Assembly: GCF_001905345.1 (NCBI RefSeq)
Contig: NZ_LFBV01000001.1
Span: 817,321-881,320 of the forward strand
Reading direction: 5' to 3'
Length of the DNA stretch: 64,000 bases
Source: Streptomyces uncialis
GTDB lineage: Bacteria; Actinomycetota; Actinomycetes; Streptomycetales; Streptomycetaceae
Numbering within the stretch: position 1 is the stretch's first letter; every line of letters starts with the position of its first letter. A program made the translations under genes and the position numbers. Shown here piece by piece: positions 15,919 to 25,149 of this stretch. Below the pieces are notes generated by a model that was not told the DNA's origin, did not search any database, and was given only the letters and a program-made list of their open reading frames with translations.

Positions 15919-17259
15919 GTGGGGATTGAGAGCGACCAGCTCGTCTTCGACTATCTGAGTCGGGTGGGCGATCTGGCACAGCAGCGGCAACTGCCGTCGG
16001 CCGCGCGCATGCGCCTCGTCTCCGGGCTGCGGGAGGAGATCGACCGGCGTCGGGCGAAGACCCCGGTCGACACCCCCGCGTCCGTACGCCGCATCCTCAA
16101 CCGCCTCGGCGACCCGACCGAACTGGTCACCCAGGCGGGCGCGATGACGGCGGACCGGACCCGGCCGGACGCCCCGCCCCCCGTGGGCACCCCCGTCGCC
16201 GTCCCCGAACAGCGCACCCCCGAAACCCCCCACGCACCCGCGCCCCCCACCGAACCCCCGGGCGCGCCGGTACCCCCGGCCGACGCCCCCGGCCCGCACC
16301 CGGCCCGGTCCGACGCCCCCGGCCCGCACCCACCCTGGTCCGATGCCCCCGGCTCGCCCCCGGCCCGGTCCGGAGCGCCCGGCCCACCCACGGCACCGCC
16401 CGACGCGACGCGTCCAGCCACGGCCCCGCCCGACGCGCCCCCCGGGCACGGGCCCCGTACCCCCGCGGACCTCACCAAGTCCCCCGGCCCCCCGAAGCCC
16501 CGCGGGCTTCGCCGGCTCGTCCCGCGGCCCCGGTCCCGTACCAGCGGCCCTGCGGCGCCCGTGGAGGGCGGACCCGGTAACGGTGTCGCGCAGCGCCCGC
16601 CGTCGCCCCCGCATCTGGCGGGGCTGGAGGAGCTGGGCGAGTCCGCGGAGCAGCAGGACTGGTGGCGGGTGGAGACCGGGACGGGGCTCAGCGACCATGT
16701 GCCCGGCTTCGTCGGCGGCATCGAGATCCCCGAGATACTGAAACCCCCGCCCAGCGACGACGAGGACGAGGAGGACGGGGACGGCACCGGGGACGAGGAG
16801 GAGCGGCCCGGCGGCCCCGGGCGCAGGTTCCTGCGGCGGGCCCTGGCCCTGCGCCGGTCCCCCGCGAAGGCCGCCGCGCCCGCCGTGGAAGGCGGCTCGC
16901 GTCATCTGGGCCGCGCCCTGCTCACCGGGTGGTCCAACCCCCTGCTGCTGATCGCCGCCGCGCTCCTCGTGACCGGCGCGGTGATCGGCAACCCGCTGGC
17001 GCTCGGCGCGGGCTGGGTGATCGCCTGGGCGTCCCGGCGGCTCAGCCCGACCGAGTCCAAGTTCGCCGTGCTGTGGCTGCCGGGTCTCGCGCTCTCCGGG
17101 GGCGTGGTGTGGCTGTGGGGCCGGGTCGACGGCCGGTGGGGCGACCCCGTCGCCGACGGACAGCTGACCACCGCGATCGAGGGCACCTGGCCCTGGGTGC
17201 TGCGCGGCGCCGCGTTCGCCACCGCGCTGTACCTGGTGTGGCGCTCCCAGCGGAGGTGA
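15919..17259 (+). CDS. Membrane protein with HAAS-like N-terminal domain
   Basis: 446 residues from GTG 15919. Residues 1-75 (QLVFDYLSRVGDLAQQ through SVRRILNRLGDPTELV) match the short helical HAAS/permease-prefix domain found in PadR-linked membrane proteins. Next comes about 190 residues of proline/alanine-rich linker with repeated DAPGPHP and APGPP units, then an acidic patch (SDDEDEEDGDG). The last 120 residues hold four membrane helices, beginning NPLLLIAAALLVTGAVIG. Such proteins are usually signalling or permease accessory proteins; nothing defines the partner here. The repeat array ends at the base before its start codon, so its promoter must lie within the array. Confidence 0.75.
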   Translation: MGIESDQLVFDYLSRVGDLAQQRQLPSAARMRLVSGLREEIDRRRAKTPVDTPASVRRILNRLGDPTELVTQAGAMTADRTRPDAPPPVGTPVAVPEQRTPETPHAPAPPTEPPGAPVPPADAPGPHPARSDAPGPHPPWSDAPGSPPARSGAPGPPTAPPDATRPATAPPDAPPGHGPRTPADLTKSPGPPKPRGLRRLVPRPRSRTSGPAAPVEGGPGNGVAQRPPSPPHLAGLEELGESAEQQDWWRVETGTGLSDHVPGFVGGIEIPEILKPPPSDDEDEEDGDGTGDEEERPGGPGRRFLRRALALRRSPAKAAAPAVEGGSRHLGRALLTGWSNPLLLIAAALLVTGAVIGNPLALGAGWVIAWASRRLSPTESKFAVLWLPGLALSGGVVWLWGRVDGRWGDPVADGQLTTAIEGTWPWVLRGAAFATALYLVWRSQRR

Positions 17260-17441
17260 CCGCCCCGGGCCGCACCGCCCCAGCGCGGTCACCTCGGGCC
17301 GCACCGACCCGGGCCGCACCGCCTCGCGCCGACCTGCGCCCCACCCCACCGCCCCGCGCGGCCCCTGGCGTTCACGCTCCCGTCACCGGCAGTACGGGGT
17401 GAGTTGGGGACCCCGTAGCGGGGGAGAGGGAACGTTCGACC

Positions 17442-17975
17442 ATGGGGACCGACTTTGACCCGGCAGCCGCCGCGCGTGGTCCCCGGACCGCGCGGCTGCT
17501 CGGGTCGGCGCTGTGCGCGCCGCTGACGGCCGCGGGTGGCTGGCTGTTCGGCACCGGGCTGGTCCGTGACCATCCGGCGGGGAGCTGCGGTGCCTACGGG
17601 GAACCGCTGTGCACCCGGGACGACTTCACGGCCGCGGTCTCCGAGGTCGGCTGGGCGCTGTTGTTCAGCTTCGGCGGTATCGCGCTGTGGCTGCTCGCGC
17701 TCGCCGTCGGACTGGGCCAGGCGACCGACGCGACGGACGGCCGCCCGCTGGTGGCGTCCGACTGGCCGGTGTTCCTCGCCGCGGTCACCCTCGCGCTGTG
17801 CGGCGCGGCCTTCGCGGGCGGCGCCTTCCACGGTGCTCCGCTGTGGCCGGCCGCCGTCACCGCGTCGCTCACCGTCCTCCTCGCCACCCGTCGCCCGGCA
17901 CACCCGGCACCCGGCGCCAGGACCCCGCCCCCGGACCCGTCGCCGGAACCGCCCACGGACCCGGCGACGGGCTGA
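17442..17975 (+). CDS. Small membrane protein
   Basis: 177 residues from ATG 17442, preceded by AGAGGGAACG. Four hydrophobic segments are visible: LLGSALCAPLTAAGGWLFG, VGWALLFSFGGIALWLLALA, WPVFLAAVTLALCGAAFAGG and LWPAAVTASLTVLLA. A loop between the first two has two cysteines (SCGAYGEPLC) that could pair outside the membrane. The C-terminal 30 residues are Pro-rich and cytoplasmic. It is probably part of a two-gene unit with the HAAS-like membrane protein upstream (182 bp apart). Function unknown. Confidence 0.7.
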   Translation: MGTDFDPAAAARGPRTARLLGSALCAPLTAAGGWLFGTGLVRDHPAGSCGAYGEPLCTRDDFTAAVSEVGWALLFSFGGIALWLLALAVGLGQATDATDGRPLVASDWPVFLAAVTLALCGAAFAGGAFHGAPLWPAAVTASLTVLLATRRPAHPAPGARTPPPDPSPEPPTDPATG

Positions 17976-18046
17976 ACCGGCCGGGCGCGAACAACCGGCC
18001 GGGCGCGATGAACCGGCCGGGCGCGATGAACCGGCCGGGCGCGATG
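17975..18046. repeat. Four tandem copies of an 18-bp unit
   Basis: The unit AACCGGCCGGGCGCGATG is repeated head to tail, the first copy ending AAC instead of ATG. It sits between two convergent stops (112-bp gap). Each unit contains the palindromic CCGGCCGG, so it can form small hairpins. Confidence 0.85.
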
Positions 18047-18087
18047 CACCGCCCGGACGGGTGCCGCGTCGCGTCGGACGTCCCGGC

Positions 18088-18945
18088 TCAGGCTCCCGCG
18101 GGCTGCCAGGGGAGGCCGGGGACGATCAGGGGGGAACCCGTCACCGGATCGGGGACGACGACGCAGTCGAGGCCGAACACGTCCCGTACCAGTTCGGCGG
18201 TGACGACCTCGGAGGGCGGGCCCTCCGCGACGATCCGGCCGTCCTTCATCGCCACCAGGTGGTCCGCGTACCGGGCGGCCTGGTTGAGGTCGTGCAGGAC
18301 CACCACGACGGTGCGGCCCCGGTCGTGGTTGAGCTGGCGGACCAGGTCCAGCACCTCCACCTGGTGCGAGATGTCGAGATAGGTGGTCGGCTCGTCCAGC
18401 AGGAGGAGTTCCGTCTCCTGGGCGAGCGCCATGGCGATCCACACCCGCTGGCGCTGACCGCCGGACAGCTCGTCCACCGGACGCTCCGCGAGGGCCGTGA
18501 CATCGGTGCGGTCCATCGCCTCCGTCACCGCCCGCTCGTCCGCCTCGGACCACTGCTGCCACCACCGCTGGTGCGGCTGGCGGCCGCGGCCCACCAGATC
18601 CGCGACGGTGATCGCCTCGGGCGCCACCGGGGTCTGCGGGAGCAGCCCGATCTGCTGGGCGATCCGCTTGGTCGGCAGGGTCGCGAGGGCCGCGCCGTCG
18701 AGGAGCACCGCGCCGCCGCGCGGCTTCAGCAGCCGTCCGAGCGCCCGCAGGGTGGTCGACTTGCCGCACGCGTTGGGGCCGACGATCACGGTGACCGCGC
18801 CGTCGGGGACCGCGAGGTCGAGCGAGTGGACGACGGTGCGGTCGTCGTAGGCGAGGGTCAGTTCGCTGGCGCGCAGCCGCGACCCGTCCGGTATCGGGGT
18901 GTCCCCGTGCGCCGGGGCCGCCTTGCTGGTCAGTGCCTTGCTCAC
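18088..18945 (-). CDS. Ferric-siderophore ABC transporter ATP-binding protein
   Basis: 285 residues, FecE/FhuC type. Start GTG 18945 with GGAGG six bases upstream, overlapping the permease stop. Walker [11 protein letters not shown]-loop [14 protein letters not shown], signature [17 protein letters not shown], Walker [14 protein letters not shown] and H-loop [11 protein letters not shown] are all intact. It drives import of ferric-siderophore complexes with the two FecCD permeases upstream. No periplasmic-type binding lipoprotein is encoded nearby, so it must be supplied from elsewhere. Confidence 0.92.
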   Translation of the reverse strand: MSKALTSKAAPAHGDTPIPDGSRLRASELTLAYDDRTVVHSLDLAVPDGAVTVIVGPNACGKSTTLRALGRLLKPRGGAVLLDGAALATLPTKRIAQQIGLLPQTPVAPEAITVADLVGRGRQPHQRWWQQWSEADERAVTEAMDRTDVTALAERPVDELSGGQRQRVWIAMALAQETELLLLDEPTTYLDISHQVEVLDLVRQLNHDRGRTVVVVLHDLNQAARYADHLVAMKDGRIVAEGPPSEVVTAELVRDVFGLDCVVVPDPVTGSPLIVPGLPWQPAGA

Positions 18946-20066
18946 GCGGTACCTCCACTGCGGCTGCGGATGATGAGCCAGATCAGGTAGGGCGCCCCGA
19001 CGGCCGCCGTGAGGACGCCCACCGGGAGTTCGGTCGGGGAGAACATCCGCCGCGCCAGCAGGTCCGCGAGGACCACGATCACGGCGCCGAGCAGCGCCGA
19101 CGACAGCAGCGGGATCTGCGCGGTGCGGGTGAGCCTGCGGGCGACCTGCGGGGCGAGCAGCGCCACGAAGTCGACGGGCCCGGCGGCCCCGGTCGCCACC
19201 GACGCGAGGACGACCCCGAGGGCGACGAGCCCGAGCCGGACCCGGCCGAGGCGCACCCCGAGGGCGGTCGCCGTGTCGTCGTCGACGCCGACCCGGCGCT
19301 GGGCGTGCGCGGCCCACACCACGGCGGGCAGCAGCACCAGCATCGTCCAGCCGAGCGGTGCGGCCTCGGTCCAGCCCCGGCCGTTGAGCGAGCCGGTCAT
19401 CCACACCTGGGCCTGCTGGGCCACCAGATGGTCACCCTTGGTGAGGAACAGCGAGGTCACCGAGCGCAGGGCGACGGCGATCCCGATACCGATGAGCACG
19501 AACCGGGTGGCGTGCAGCCCGCCGCGCCAGGCGAAGACGTAGACGAGCGCGGCGGCGACGATGCCACCCGCGACACCGATGTACGGCAGTACGGCGAACG
19601 AGCCGATGCCGAAGGTCATCGCGCCGACGGTGACGGCGGCGGCGCCCTGGCTCACCCCGATGATGTCGGGGCTGGCGAGCGGGTTGCGGGCCACGGTCTG
19701 GATCAGCGCCCCGGCGACCCCGAAGGCGGCGCCCACCAGCAGCCCCACCACCAGCCGCGGGGCGCGCAGGGTGCCCACGACGAGCTCCGCCGACGACGGC
19801 TGCCCGGTCAGGACGCGCAGCACCTCGCCCGGCGGTACGAACGACTCACCGACGCACAGATAGGCGACGCTCGCCGCGGCGAGCAGCAGCGTCAGTCCGG
19901 TGACGGCGACCGAGGTCCGCCGGTGCAGCAGGAACGACGCCGTCCCGAACCGCAGGGGGGTGTATCCGGCGGGCCGGGAGCCCCGCGCGGCGGGGACCTT
20001 GCCGAGCGGGACGGGCGGGGACGGGACCTGGCCGGTGGCGGGTCCGTCCGCGGTGCGGGACCTCAC
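18942..20066 (-). CDS. Ferric-siderophore ABC transporter permease (FecCD)
   Basis: 374 residues, BtuC/FecCD family with about ten membrane helices. Diagnostic stretches: [20 protein letters not shown], then [40 protein letters not shown] and [19 protein letters not shown]. The start GTG 20066 follows GGGCGG; the first 45 residues are a Pro/Gly-rich cytoplasmic tail that is longer than usual. It forms a heterodimer with the neighbouring permease and overlaps the ATPase gene by four bases. Confidence 0.9.
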   Translation of the reverse strand: MRSRTADGPATGQVPSPPVPLGKVPAARGSRPAGYTPLRFGTASFLLHRRTSVAVTGLTLLLAAASVAYLCVGESFVPPGEVLRVLTGQPSSAELVVGTLRAPRLVVGLLVGAAFGVAGALIQTVARNPLASPDIIGVSQGAAAVTVGAMTFGIGSFAVLPYIGVAGGIVAAALVYVFAWRGGLHATRFVLIGIGIAVALRSVTSLFLTKGDHLVAQQAQVWMTGSLNGRGWTEAAPLGWTMLVLLPAVVWAAHAQRRVGVDDDTATALGVRLGRVRLGLVALGVVLASVATGAAGPVDFVALLAPQVARRLTRTAQIPLLSSALLGAVIVVLADLLARRMFSPTELPVGVLTAAVGAPYLIWLIIRSRSGGTA

Positions 20067-20109
20067 GGGCGTACCGCCCGCACTGCCGCGCCGGGCCTGA
20101 CGGGGACGG

Positions 20110-21102
20110 TCACGCGGCTACCGCCTTTCTGCGGACGAGGGTGATCAGGAACGGGACGCCGATCAGGGCCGTCATCACTCCGGCGGGGACCTCGCTCGGG
20201 GGGAACACGATCCGGCCCACGGTGTCGGCGACGAGCAGCATGGTCGGGCCGATCAGCGCGGACATCGCCAGCAGCCAGCGGTGGTCGCCGCCGACGATCG
20301 CACGGGCCATGTGCGGGACGGCGAGCCCGACGAACGCGATGGGTCCGGCCGCCGCGACCCCCGCGCCGGTGAGGACGGTCGCGCCGAGGCCGCCCACGAT
20401 CCGTACCGTCGCGACCTTCTGGCCGAGGCCCTTCGCCATGTCCTCGCCGAGCGCCAGGGCGTCCAGGCCACGGGCCACGGACACCACCAGGAGCGCTCCG
20501 GCGAGCAGGAACGGCCAGATCTGGTGGACCAGTTCGGCGTCGCGTCCGGAGAGCGAGCCGACCTGCCAGAACCGGAACTCGTCCATCGCGGCGGCCCGGG
20601 TCGTGAGGACCGCGGTCAGCACGGAGACGAGCAGCGCGTTGATCGCGGCGCCGCCCAGCGCGAGTTTGATCGGGGTGGCACCCCCCCGACCCCGGGCCGC
20701 GATCGCGTAGACGGCGACGGCGGCGGCACCCGCGCCGGCGAACGCGAACCAGACATAGCCGTGCAGGCTGTGGACGCCCGCGAAGGCGATGGCGAACACC
20801 ACCCCGACGGACGCGCCCTGGCTGACACCGAGGATGCCGGGGTCGGCGATCGGGTTGCGGGTGATGCCCTGCATCGCGGCGCCGGCCAGCGCGAGACCCG
20901 CGCCGACCATCACCGCGATGACGGTGCGCGGCACCCGCAGGCCCCGGACCACCACGGCGTCCTCGCTGGTCCCGCCGTTGAGCAGGGCGTCGAACACCAC
21001 GGACGGGGCGATCGCGCGTGATCCCACGGCGAGGCTGAGCAGTATCGCGAGCAGCAGCGCCACCACGGCCGCCAGCATCGCGACGGTACGTCTGACCGGC
21101 AT
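20110..21102 (-). CDS. Ferric-siderophore ABC transporter permease (FecCD)
   Basis: 330 residues, first gene of the importer operon. BtuC/FecCD family motifs: LRVPRTVIAVMVGAGLALAG, AAMQGITRNPIADPGILGVS, AAAGPIAFVGLAVPHMAR and IVFPPSEVPAGVMTALIGVP. ATG 21102 has a GGGGAGC about eight bases upstream. Longer frames upstream lack signal and were rejected. The candidate iron box just upstream (21129-21147) suggests repression by an IdeR/DmdR-type regulator when iron is sufficient. Confidence 0.92.
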   Translation of the reverse strand: MPVRRTVAMLAAVVALLLAILLSLAVGSRAIAPSVVFDALLNGGTSEDAVVVRGLRVPRTVIAVMVGAGLALAGAAMQGITRNPIADPGILGVSQGASVGVVFAIAFAGVHSLHGYVWFAFAGAGAAAVAVYAIAARGRGGATPIKLALGGAAINALLVSVLTAVLTTRAAAMDEFRFWQVGSLSGRDAELVHQIWPFLLAGALLVVSVARGLDALALGEDMAKGLGQKVATVRIVGGLGATVLTGAGVAAAGPIAFVGLAVPHMARAIVGGDHRWLLAMSALIGPTMLLVADTVGRIVFPPSEVPAGVMTALIGVPFLITLVRRKAVAA

Positions 21103-21128
21103 CGGCTGGCGCTCCCCGTGGCACGAAG

Positions 21129-21147
21129 GTTGGTAAGGCTTGGCTAA
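21129..21147. promoter_or_regulatory. Candidate iron box (DmdR/IdeR type)
   Basis: GTTGGTAAGGCTTGGCTAA matches the Streptomyces iron-box consensus TTAGGTTAGGCTCACCTAA at 13 of 19 positions, with the central AGGCT and the right CTAA arm preserved. It lies 27 bp before the first permease gene and 116 bp before the divergent HAD gene. Confidence 0.6.
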
Positions 21148-21262
21148 GTGTATGCGGGAGATCAGGCCATCGGTGATCACGGTGCCCGTGATACGTCTCC
21201 CGCGCGCGACGGGTGGTCCGGGCCGCGCACCGGATGTCCGCCGTTCCCCGGACCCGGGCACA

Positions 21263-21940
21263 ATGGCTGTTGTGACGCCCGCTACGCAACCCGCAGGAAA
21301 TCCGTCCCCGCCGCCGAGGGGGAACGGCCCGGCCGGCGGCCCCGCGCTCGTCGTCGGATTCGACCTCGATATGACATTGATCGACTCCCGGCCCGGTATC
21401 AAGGCCTGTTATGACGCGCTCGCGGCCGAGACGGGTGTTCCCATCGACACCGAACTGGTGGTCAGCAGACTGGGACCGCCGCTCGTCGACGAACTGGTGA
21501 ACTGGTTTCCCGCCGAACACGTCGCGGAAATGGCCGATCGCTACCGGGCGATGTATCCGGCGATCGCGATCGCGCCGACCCGGGAGATGCCGGGCGCCCG
21601 GGAGGCCGTCGCCGCGGTCCGGGCGGCCGGGGGCCGGGCCGTCGTCGTCACCGCCAAGTACGGGCCGAACGCCGCGCTCCACCTCGCCCATCTCGGGATC
21701 GAGGCGGAGGTCGTCGGGGACCTCTGGGCGGAGGGCAAGGCGAGCGCCCTGCGCGAGCGCCGCGCCTCGGTGTACGTGGGCGACCACGTCGGGGACGTAC
21801 GGGGGGCCCGCGCCGCGGGCGCCCTCGCGGTGGCCGTCACCACCGGACCCTGCGCCGAGGCGGAGCTGCGGGAGGCCGGGGCGGACGTGATCCTCCCCGA
21901 CCTCACGGCCTTCACCCCCTGGCTGGCCACCCACCTCTGA
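21263..21940 (+). CDS. HAD-superfamily phosphatase
   Basis: 225 residues from ATG 21263; GTG 21272 is an alternative. After a Pro/Gly-rich N-terminal stretch the HAD motifs appear: motif I GFDLDMTLIDS (nucleophile Asp), helical cap with LVVSRLGPPLVDEL, motif II VVVTAKYG (Thr), motif III lysine in AEGKASAL, and motif IV VYVGDHVGDV. The arrangement matches phosphoglycolate-phosphatase-like (Gph) enzymes. The substrate is unknown. Divergent from the siderophore importer, with the iron box in between, so iron-responsive expression is possible. Confidence 0.85.
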   Translation: MAVVTPATQPAGNPSPPPRGNGPAGGPALVVGFDLDMTLIDSRPGIKACYDALAAETGVPIDTELVVSRLGPPLVDELVNWFPAEHVAEMADRYRAMYPAIAIAPTREMPGAREAVAAVRAAGGRAVVVTAKYGPNAALHLAHLGIEAEVVGDLWAEGKASALRERRASVYVGDHVGDVRGARAAGALAVAVTTGPCAEAELREAGADVILPDLTAFTPWLATHL

Positions 21941-21980
21941 CCCGCCCGGTCGCGGAACACACCGGCGCCACCCGCCGGCG

Positions 21981-22044
21981 GGGCGACCGGAACACCCCGG
22001 GGACGACCGGAACACCCCGGGGACGACCGGAACACCCCGGGGAC
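21981..22044. repeat. Three tandem copies of a 20-bp unit
   Basis: GGACGACCGGAACACCCCGG is repeated at 21981 (first copy begins GGGC), 22001 and 22021, then the next bases begin a fourth copy. It occupies the 144-bp convergent gap after the HAD gene. Confidence 0.88.
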
Positions 22045-22084
22045 GGCGGGTTCCGGCCAGACTCGTGGCACGCGCCTGCCGGAA

Positions 22085-22342
22085 TCAGCCCCCCGCGGCA
22101 GCGCCTCGCGCCTGCGCCCGCTGCGCCGCGATCGACCGCAGCAGCCCGGCCCCGGAGATCGCGAAACCGACCCCCATCAGCATGCTCAGCCAGAACATAT
22201 AGGTCGGGAACGGGGTCGTCCCGAGAAACAGCGGTGCCACCGTGACCACAGTGGCCACCGCACCGAGGATGAAGACGATCGCACCGGCCCGGATCAGTCC
22301 CTCGCCCGGTGCCGCGGAATTCGCTTGGGTTTTGTCGCGCAC
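22085..22342 (-). CDS. Small two-helix membrane protein
   Basis: 85 residues from GTG 22342, preceded by GGTGGG. Two hydrophobic helices: IRAGAIVFILGAVATVVTVA followed by LFLGTTPFPTYM, and FWLSMLMGVGFAISGAGLL. The N-terminus (RDKTQANSAAPGEG) and the basic C-terminus are soluble. The pattern resembles widespread actinobacterial small membrane proteins of unknown function. It converges with the HAD gene and is divergent from the cold-shock gene. Confidence 0.7.
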   Translation of the reverse strand: MRDKTQANSAAPGEGLIRAGAIVFILGAVATVVTVAPLFLGTTPFPTYMFWLSMLMGVGFAISGAGLLRSIAAQRAQARGAAAGG

Positions 22343-22542
22343 CCCACCAGGGTAGTTCCCAGCGCGAAGGAACAACGCGGGACCGTCCTGTCAGCGACCC
22401 ACCGACCCATAGGCTTGGCCCCGGCGGGTCGGCGTGGCCCGCCGCACCACTGTCCAAGGCCCTATCCAGAGCCGCTTTCCCGATTTCCCCAGTGCCGTCC
22501 CCAGACGGGACGGATCGACGAGTACGAGGACGAGGACTTCAC

Positions 22543-22926
22543 GTGCCTACCGGCAAGGTCAAGTGGTTCAACAGTGAGAAGGGCTTCGGCTTTCTCTCCC
22601 GCGACGACGGCGGTGACGTCTTCGTCCACTCCTCCGTACTGCCCGACGGCGTCGACGCCCTCAAGCCGGGCCAGCGCGTCGAGTTCGGCGTGGTGGCGGG
22701 CCAGCGCGGCGACCAGGCCCTGTCGGTGACGGTACTGGACCCGACCCCGTCCGTGGCCGCCGCCCAGCGGCGCAAGCCCGACGAGCTGGCGTCCATCGTC
22801 CAGGACCTCACGACGCTCCTGGAGAACATCACGCCCAGCCTGGAGAAGGGCCGCTACCCCGACAAGGCCGCCGGCAAGCAGATCGCCGGACTGCTGCGCG
22901 CGGTCGCCGACCAGCTCGACGTGTAG
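22543..22926 (+). CDS. Cold-shock domain protein with C-terminal extension
   Basis: 127 residues from GTG 22543 with GAGGA seven bases upstream. The N-terminal 65 residues form a cold-shock OB fold: GKVKWFNSEKGFGFLSRDDG (RNP1 KGFGFL) and DVFVHSS (RNP2), which bind single-stranded nucleic acid. Unlike the 67-residue CspA proteins, it has a further 60 residues (KPDELASIVQDLTTLLENI onward) predicted to be helical. This longer form is common in Streptomyces. The upstream 200 bp includes a possible -10 (TAGGCT) about 130 bp before the start, leaving a long 5' leader. Confidence 0.92.
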   Translation: MPTGKVKWFNSEKGFGFLSRDDGGDVFVHSSVLPDGVDALKPGQRVEFGVVAGQRGDQALSVTVLDPTPSVAAAQRRKPDELASIVQDLTTLLENITPSLEKGRYPDKAAGKQIAGLLRAVADQLDV

Positions 22927-22948
22927 CCGCGCCCCGCCCGGCCACCGG

Positions 22949-23821
22949 TCAGGGGAAGGCCAGGGCCCCGGGGCCGAGGGGCGGTACGAGTCCCTCGGCC
23001 GCCGCCCGGGTCAGCAGCCCCCGCACCGCCGCGTACCCCTCGTCACCGAGGTCGGCGGTGAACTCGTTCACGTACAGCCCGATGTGCTGGTCCGCGACGG
23101 CCGGGTCCATCTCCTGGGCGTGCGCGAGGACATACGGCCGGGACACCTCCGGGTCGTCCCACGCGGCCCGGACCGAGGCCCGGGTGGCGTCGGCGAGCCG
23201 GGCCAGCAGCGGGGCGCCCAGCGAACGCCTGGCGATGATCGCGCCCAGCGGGATCGGCAGCCCGGTCGTGGACTCCCAGTGCTCGCCCATGTCCGCGAGC
23301 CGGTGCAGCCCGTACGCCTGGTACGTGAAGCGGGCCTCGTGGATCACCAGCCCCGCGTCGACCTTCCCGTCCCGCACGGCCGGCATGATCTCGTCGAACG
23401 GCAGCACCACGACCCGGCCGACCCCGCCGGGCACCCGCTCCGCCGCCCACAGCCGGAACAGCAGATACGCCGTCGAACGCTCGCTCGGCACCGCGACCGT
23501 CCGCCCGGTCAGGTCCAGCCCCGGCTCCCGGCTCAGCACCAGCGGCCCGCAGCCCCGGCCCAGCGCCCCGCCGCACGGCAGCAGCGCGTACTCGTCCAGC
23601 ACCCACGGCAGCACCGCGTACGACACCTTCAGCACGTCGTACGTGCCCTGCCGCGCCCAGCCGTTGGTGAGGTCGATGTCCGCGAACGTCACGTCGAGCG
23701 CGGGCGCGCCGGGCAGCCGTCCATGGGCCCAGGCGTCGAAGACGAACGTGTCGTTGGGGCACGGCGAGTAGGCGATGCGCAGCGCGTCACCGGTGGCCGG
23801 TGCTTCGTCGGGGGTCGTCAT
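22949..23821 (-). CDS. mqnD: 1,4-dihydroxy-6-naphthoate synthase (futalosine menaquinone pathway)
   Basis: 290 residues from ATG 23821, which overlaps the upstream mqnB stop as ATGA. The enzyme converts cyclic dehypoxanthinyl futalosine to 1,4-dihydroxy-6-naphthoate. It has the periplasmic-binding-protein-like fold of MqnD: IAYSPCPNDTFVFDAW at the N-terminus, DIDLTNGWARQGTYDVLKVS, VAVPSERSTAYLLFR, DAGLVIHEARFTYQ and GLPIPLGAIIARR. This and mqnB show the organism makes menaquinone by the futalosine route, as streptomycetes do. Confidence 0.93.
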   Translation of the reverse strand: MTTPDEAPATGDALRIAYSPCPNDTFVFDAWAHGRLPGAPALDVTFADIDLTNGWARQGTYDVLKVSYAVLPWVLDEYALLPCGGALGRGCGPLVLSREPGLDLTGRTVAVPSERSTAYLLFRLWAAERVPGGVGRVVVLPFDEIMPAVRDGKVDAGLVIHEARFTYQAYGLHRLADMGEHWESTTGLPIPLGAIIARRSLGAPLLARLADATRASVRAAWDDPEVSRPYVLAHAQEMDPAVADQHIGLYVNEFTADLGDEGYAAVRGLLTRAAAEGLVPPLGPGALAFP

Positions 23822-24549
23822 ACCTCTCGCCAACTCTCCAGGACCGTCGCGCATTTCCCGAACCCCCCGGTCAGCTCCGCGAGCGCGGCGCCGATCCGCC
23901 AGCCGTCCCGGTCACGGGGGCCCACCGGGTTGGACACCGCGCGGATCTCCAGCACCGGGACGCCGTGCGCGGCGGCGGCCTCGGCCACCCCGAACCCCTC
24001 CATCGCCTCGGCGAGCACCCCCGGGTGCCGCGCGCGCAGCACCCCGGCGCGGGCGGCGGAACCGGTCACCGTCGACACGGTGAGCACCGTCCCCGCCGCG
24101 CAGCCCAGCGCGTCCGCCACCTCGCGCACCAGTCTCGGCGGCGGCTCGTGGGTGACGGTGCCGAAGCCCAGCGCGGTGACCGGCAGGAACCCGTCCGCGT
24201 CCGTACCGGACTCGGCGCCCAGGTCCGCGACGGTGACCGCGTCCGCGACCACCAGCGAGCCCACCGGGGCGAGCGGCTCGAAACCGCCCGCGATCCCGGC
24301 ACAGACCACCAGCCCGTACGGTGTCCCGTCGAGCGCGGCGGCGGTCAGCGCACCCGCCGTGGCCGCCGCGGCGGCGGCCGGGCCGACCCCCGCCGCGAGC
24401 AGGTCCCAGCGGGCGCCCGCCGTGGTGATCCGCCGCAGCTCGGCCCCCGGCAGCCGGATCTCCCGCTGCTCGGGCAGGAACGCGAGCGCCACCGCGTCCC
24501 GCTCGGCGGGGACCGCGGTGACGACGAGGAGACGCGCGGGCGCTGTCAC
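23818..24549 (-). CDS. mqnB: Futalosine hydrolase
   Basis: 243 residues, nucleoside-phosphorylase-like fold. MqnB removes hypoxanthine from futalosine. Motifs: LLVVTAVPAERDAV at the N-terminus, the GVGPAAAAAATAG glycine loop, CAGIAGGFEPLAPVGSLVVA, and the C-terminal active-site segment LAEAMEGFGVAEAAAAHGVP with EIRAVSNPVG. Start GTG 24549, four bases after the DUF2771 stop. It forms an operon DUF2771-mqnB-mqnD. Confidence 0.93.
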   Translation of the reverse strand: MTAPARLLVVTAVPAERDAVALAFLPEQREIRLPGAELRRITTAGARWDLLAAGVGPAAAAAATAGALTAAALDGTPYGLVVCAGIAGGFEPLAPVGSLVVADAVTVADLGAESGTDADGFLPVTALGFGTVTHEPPPRLVREVADALGCAAGTVLTVSTVTGSAARAGVLRARHPGVLAEAMEGFGVAEAAAAHGVPVLEIRAVSNPVGPRDRDGWRIGAALAELTGGFGKCATVLESWREV

Positions 24550-24553
24550 GGGG

Positions 24554-25066
24554 TCAGGAGGACCCCTTCTTGAGCCGGAACGACCACAGACCGGTGACCT
24601 TGTTCTCGCCGCCCTCGGCGATGGTCACGATCGTGGACGAGCCGCTGGCGCCGTACTGCTCGTTGAAGAAGACGCTGCCCGGGACGGCGAGGTACGTCTT
24701 CTTGCTGTAGTCGGTCAGCCGCTGCCCGTTGAGCAGGAGCGTCCAGCTCTTGTCGGCGATGACCGGGTCGACGCCGAAGCGGACGGTCTCGGTGGGATCG
24801 ACGGTGATGTGCCTGACGTCCTTCTTCTCCTTCAGGCACTTGTCGACGTCGGCGGGCTTGATCGCCTTGCCGTCCTCGTAGCAGGTGGCCTCGGAGGTCA
24901 CGGAGATGTCGGCGACGGTGACGGTCGCGACGGCGGTCGGCTTCTCGCACGCCGTGAGGACGAGCAGACCGGCACAGACGGCGCCCGCGACGGCGATGGT
25001 CCGACGGGACCGGGCGGCGGCCGGGGCTGACTTCAGGTGCGGCTCGGCCGCGGACAGGGACGTCAT
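24554..25066 (-). CDS. DUF2771 lipoprotein
   Basis: 170 residues from ATG 25066. Signal sequence with lipobox LLVLTAC, cysteine at about residue 40, so it is an outer-surface lipoprotein. The mature part matches the DUF2771 family: KPTAVATVTVADISVTSEA and a beta-rich domain including DPTETVRFGVDPVIADKSW and SVFFNEQYG. It has two further cysteines that may pair. The family role is unknown, but it is regularly found beside mqnB. First gene of the operon with mqnB and mqnD. Confidence 0.85.
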   Translation of the reverse strand: MTSLSAAEPHLKSAPAAARSRRTIAVAGAVCAGLLVLTACEKPTAVATVTVADISVTSEATCYEDGKAIKPADVDKCLKEKKDVRHITVDPTETVRFGVDPVIADKSWTLLLNGQRLTDYSKKTYLAVPGSVFFNEQYGASGSSTIVTIAEGGENKVTGLWSFRLKKGSS

Positions 25067-25149
25067 GCGCGAAAGGCTATCGGGCCAGCCCCCGCGGGCC
25101 CTCACGCGGGTGCGCCCACGCCCCACCCCCCACCCGGGTGGTCCCAAAG

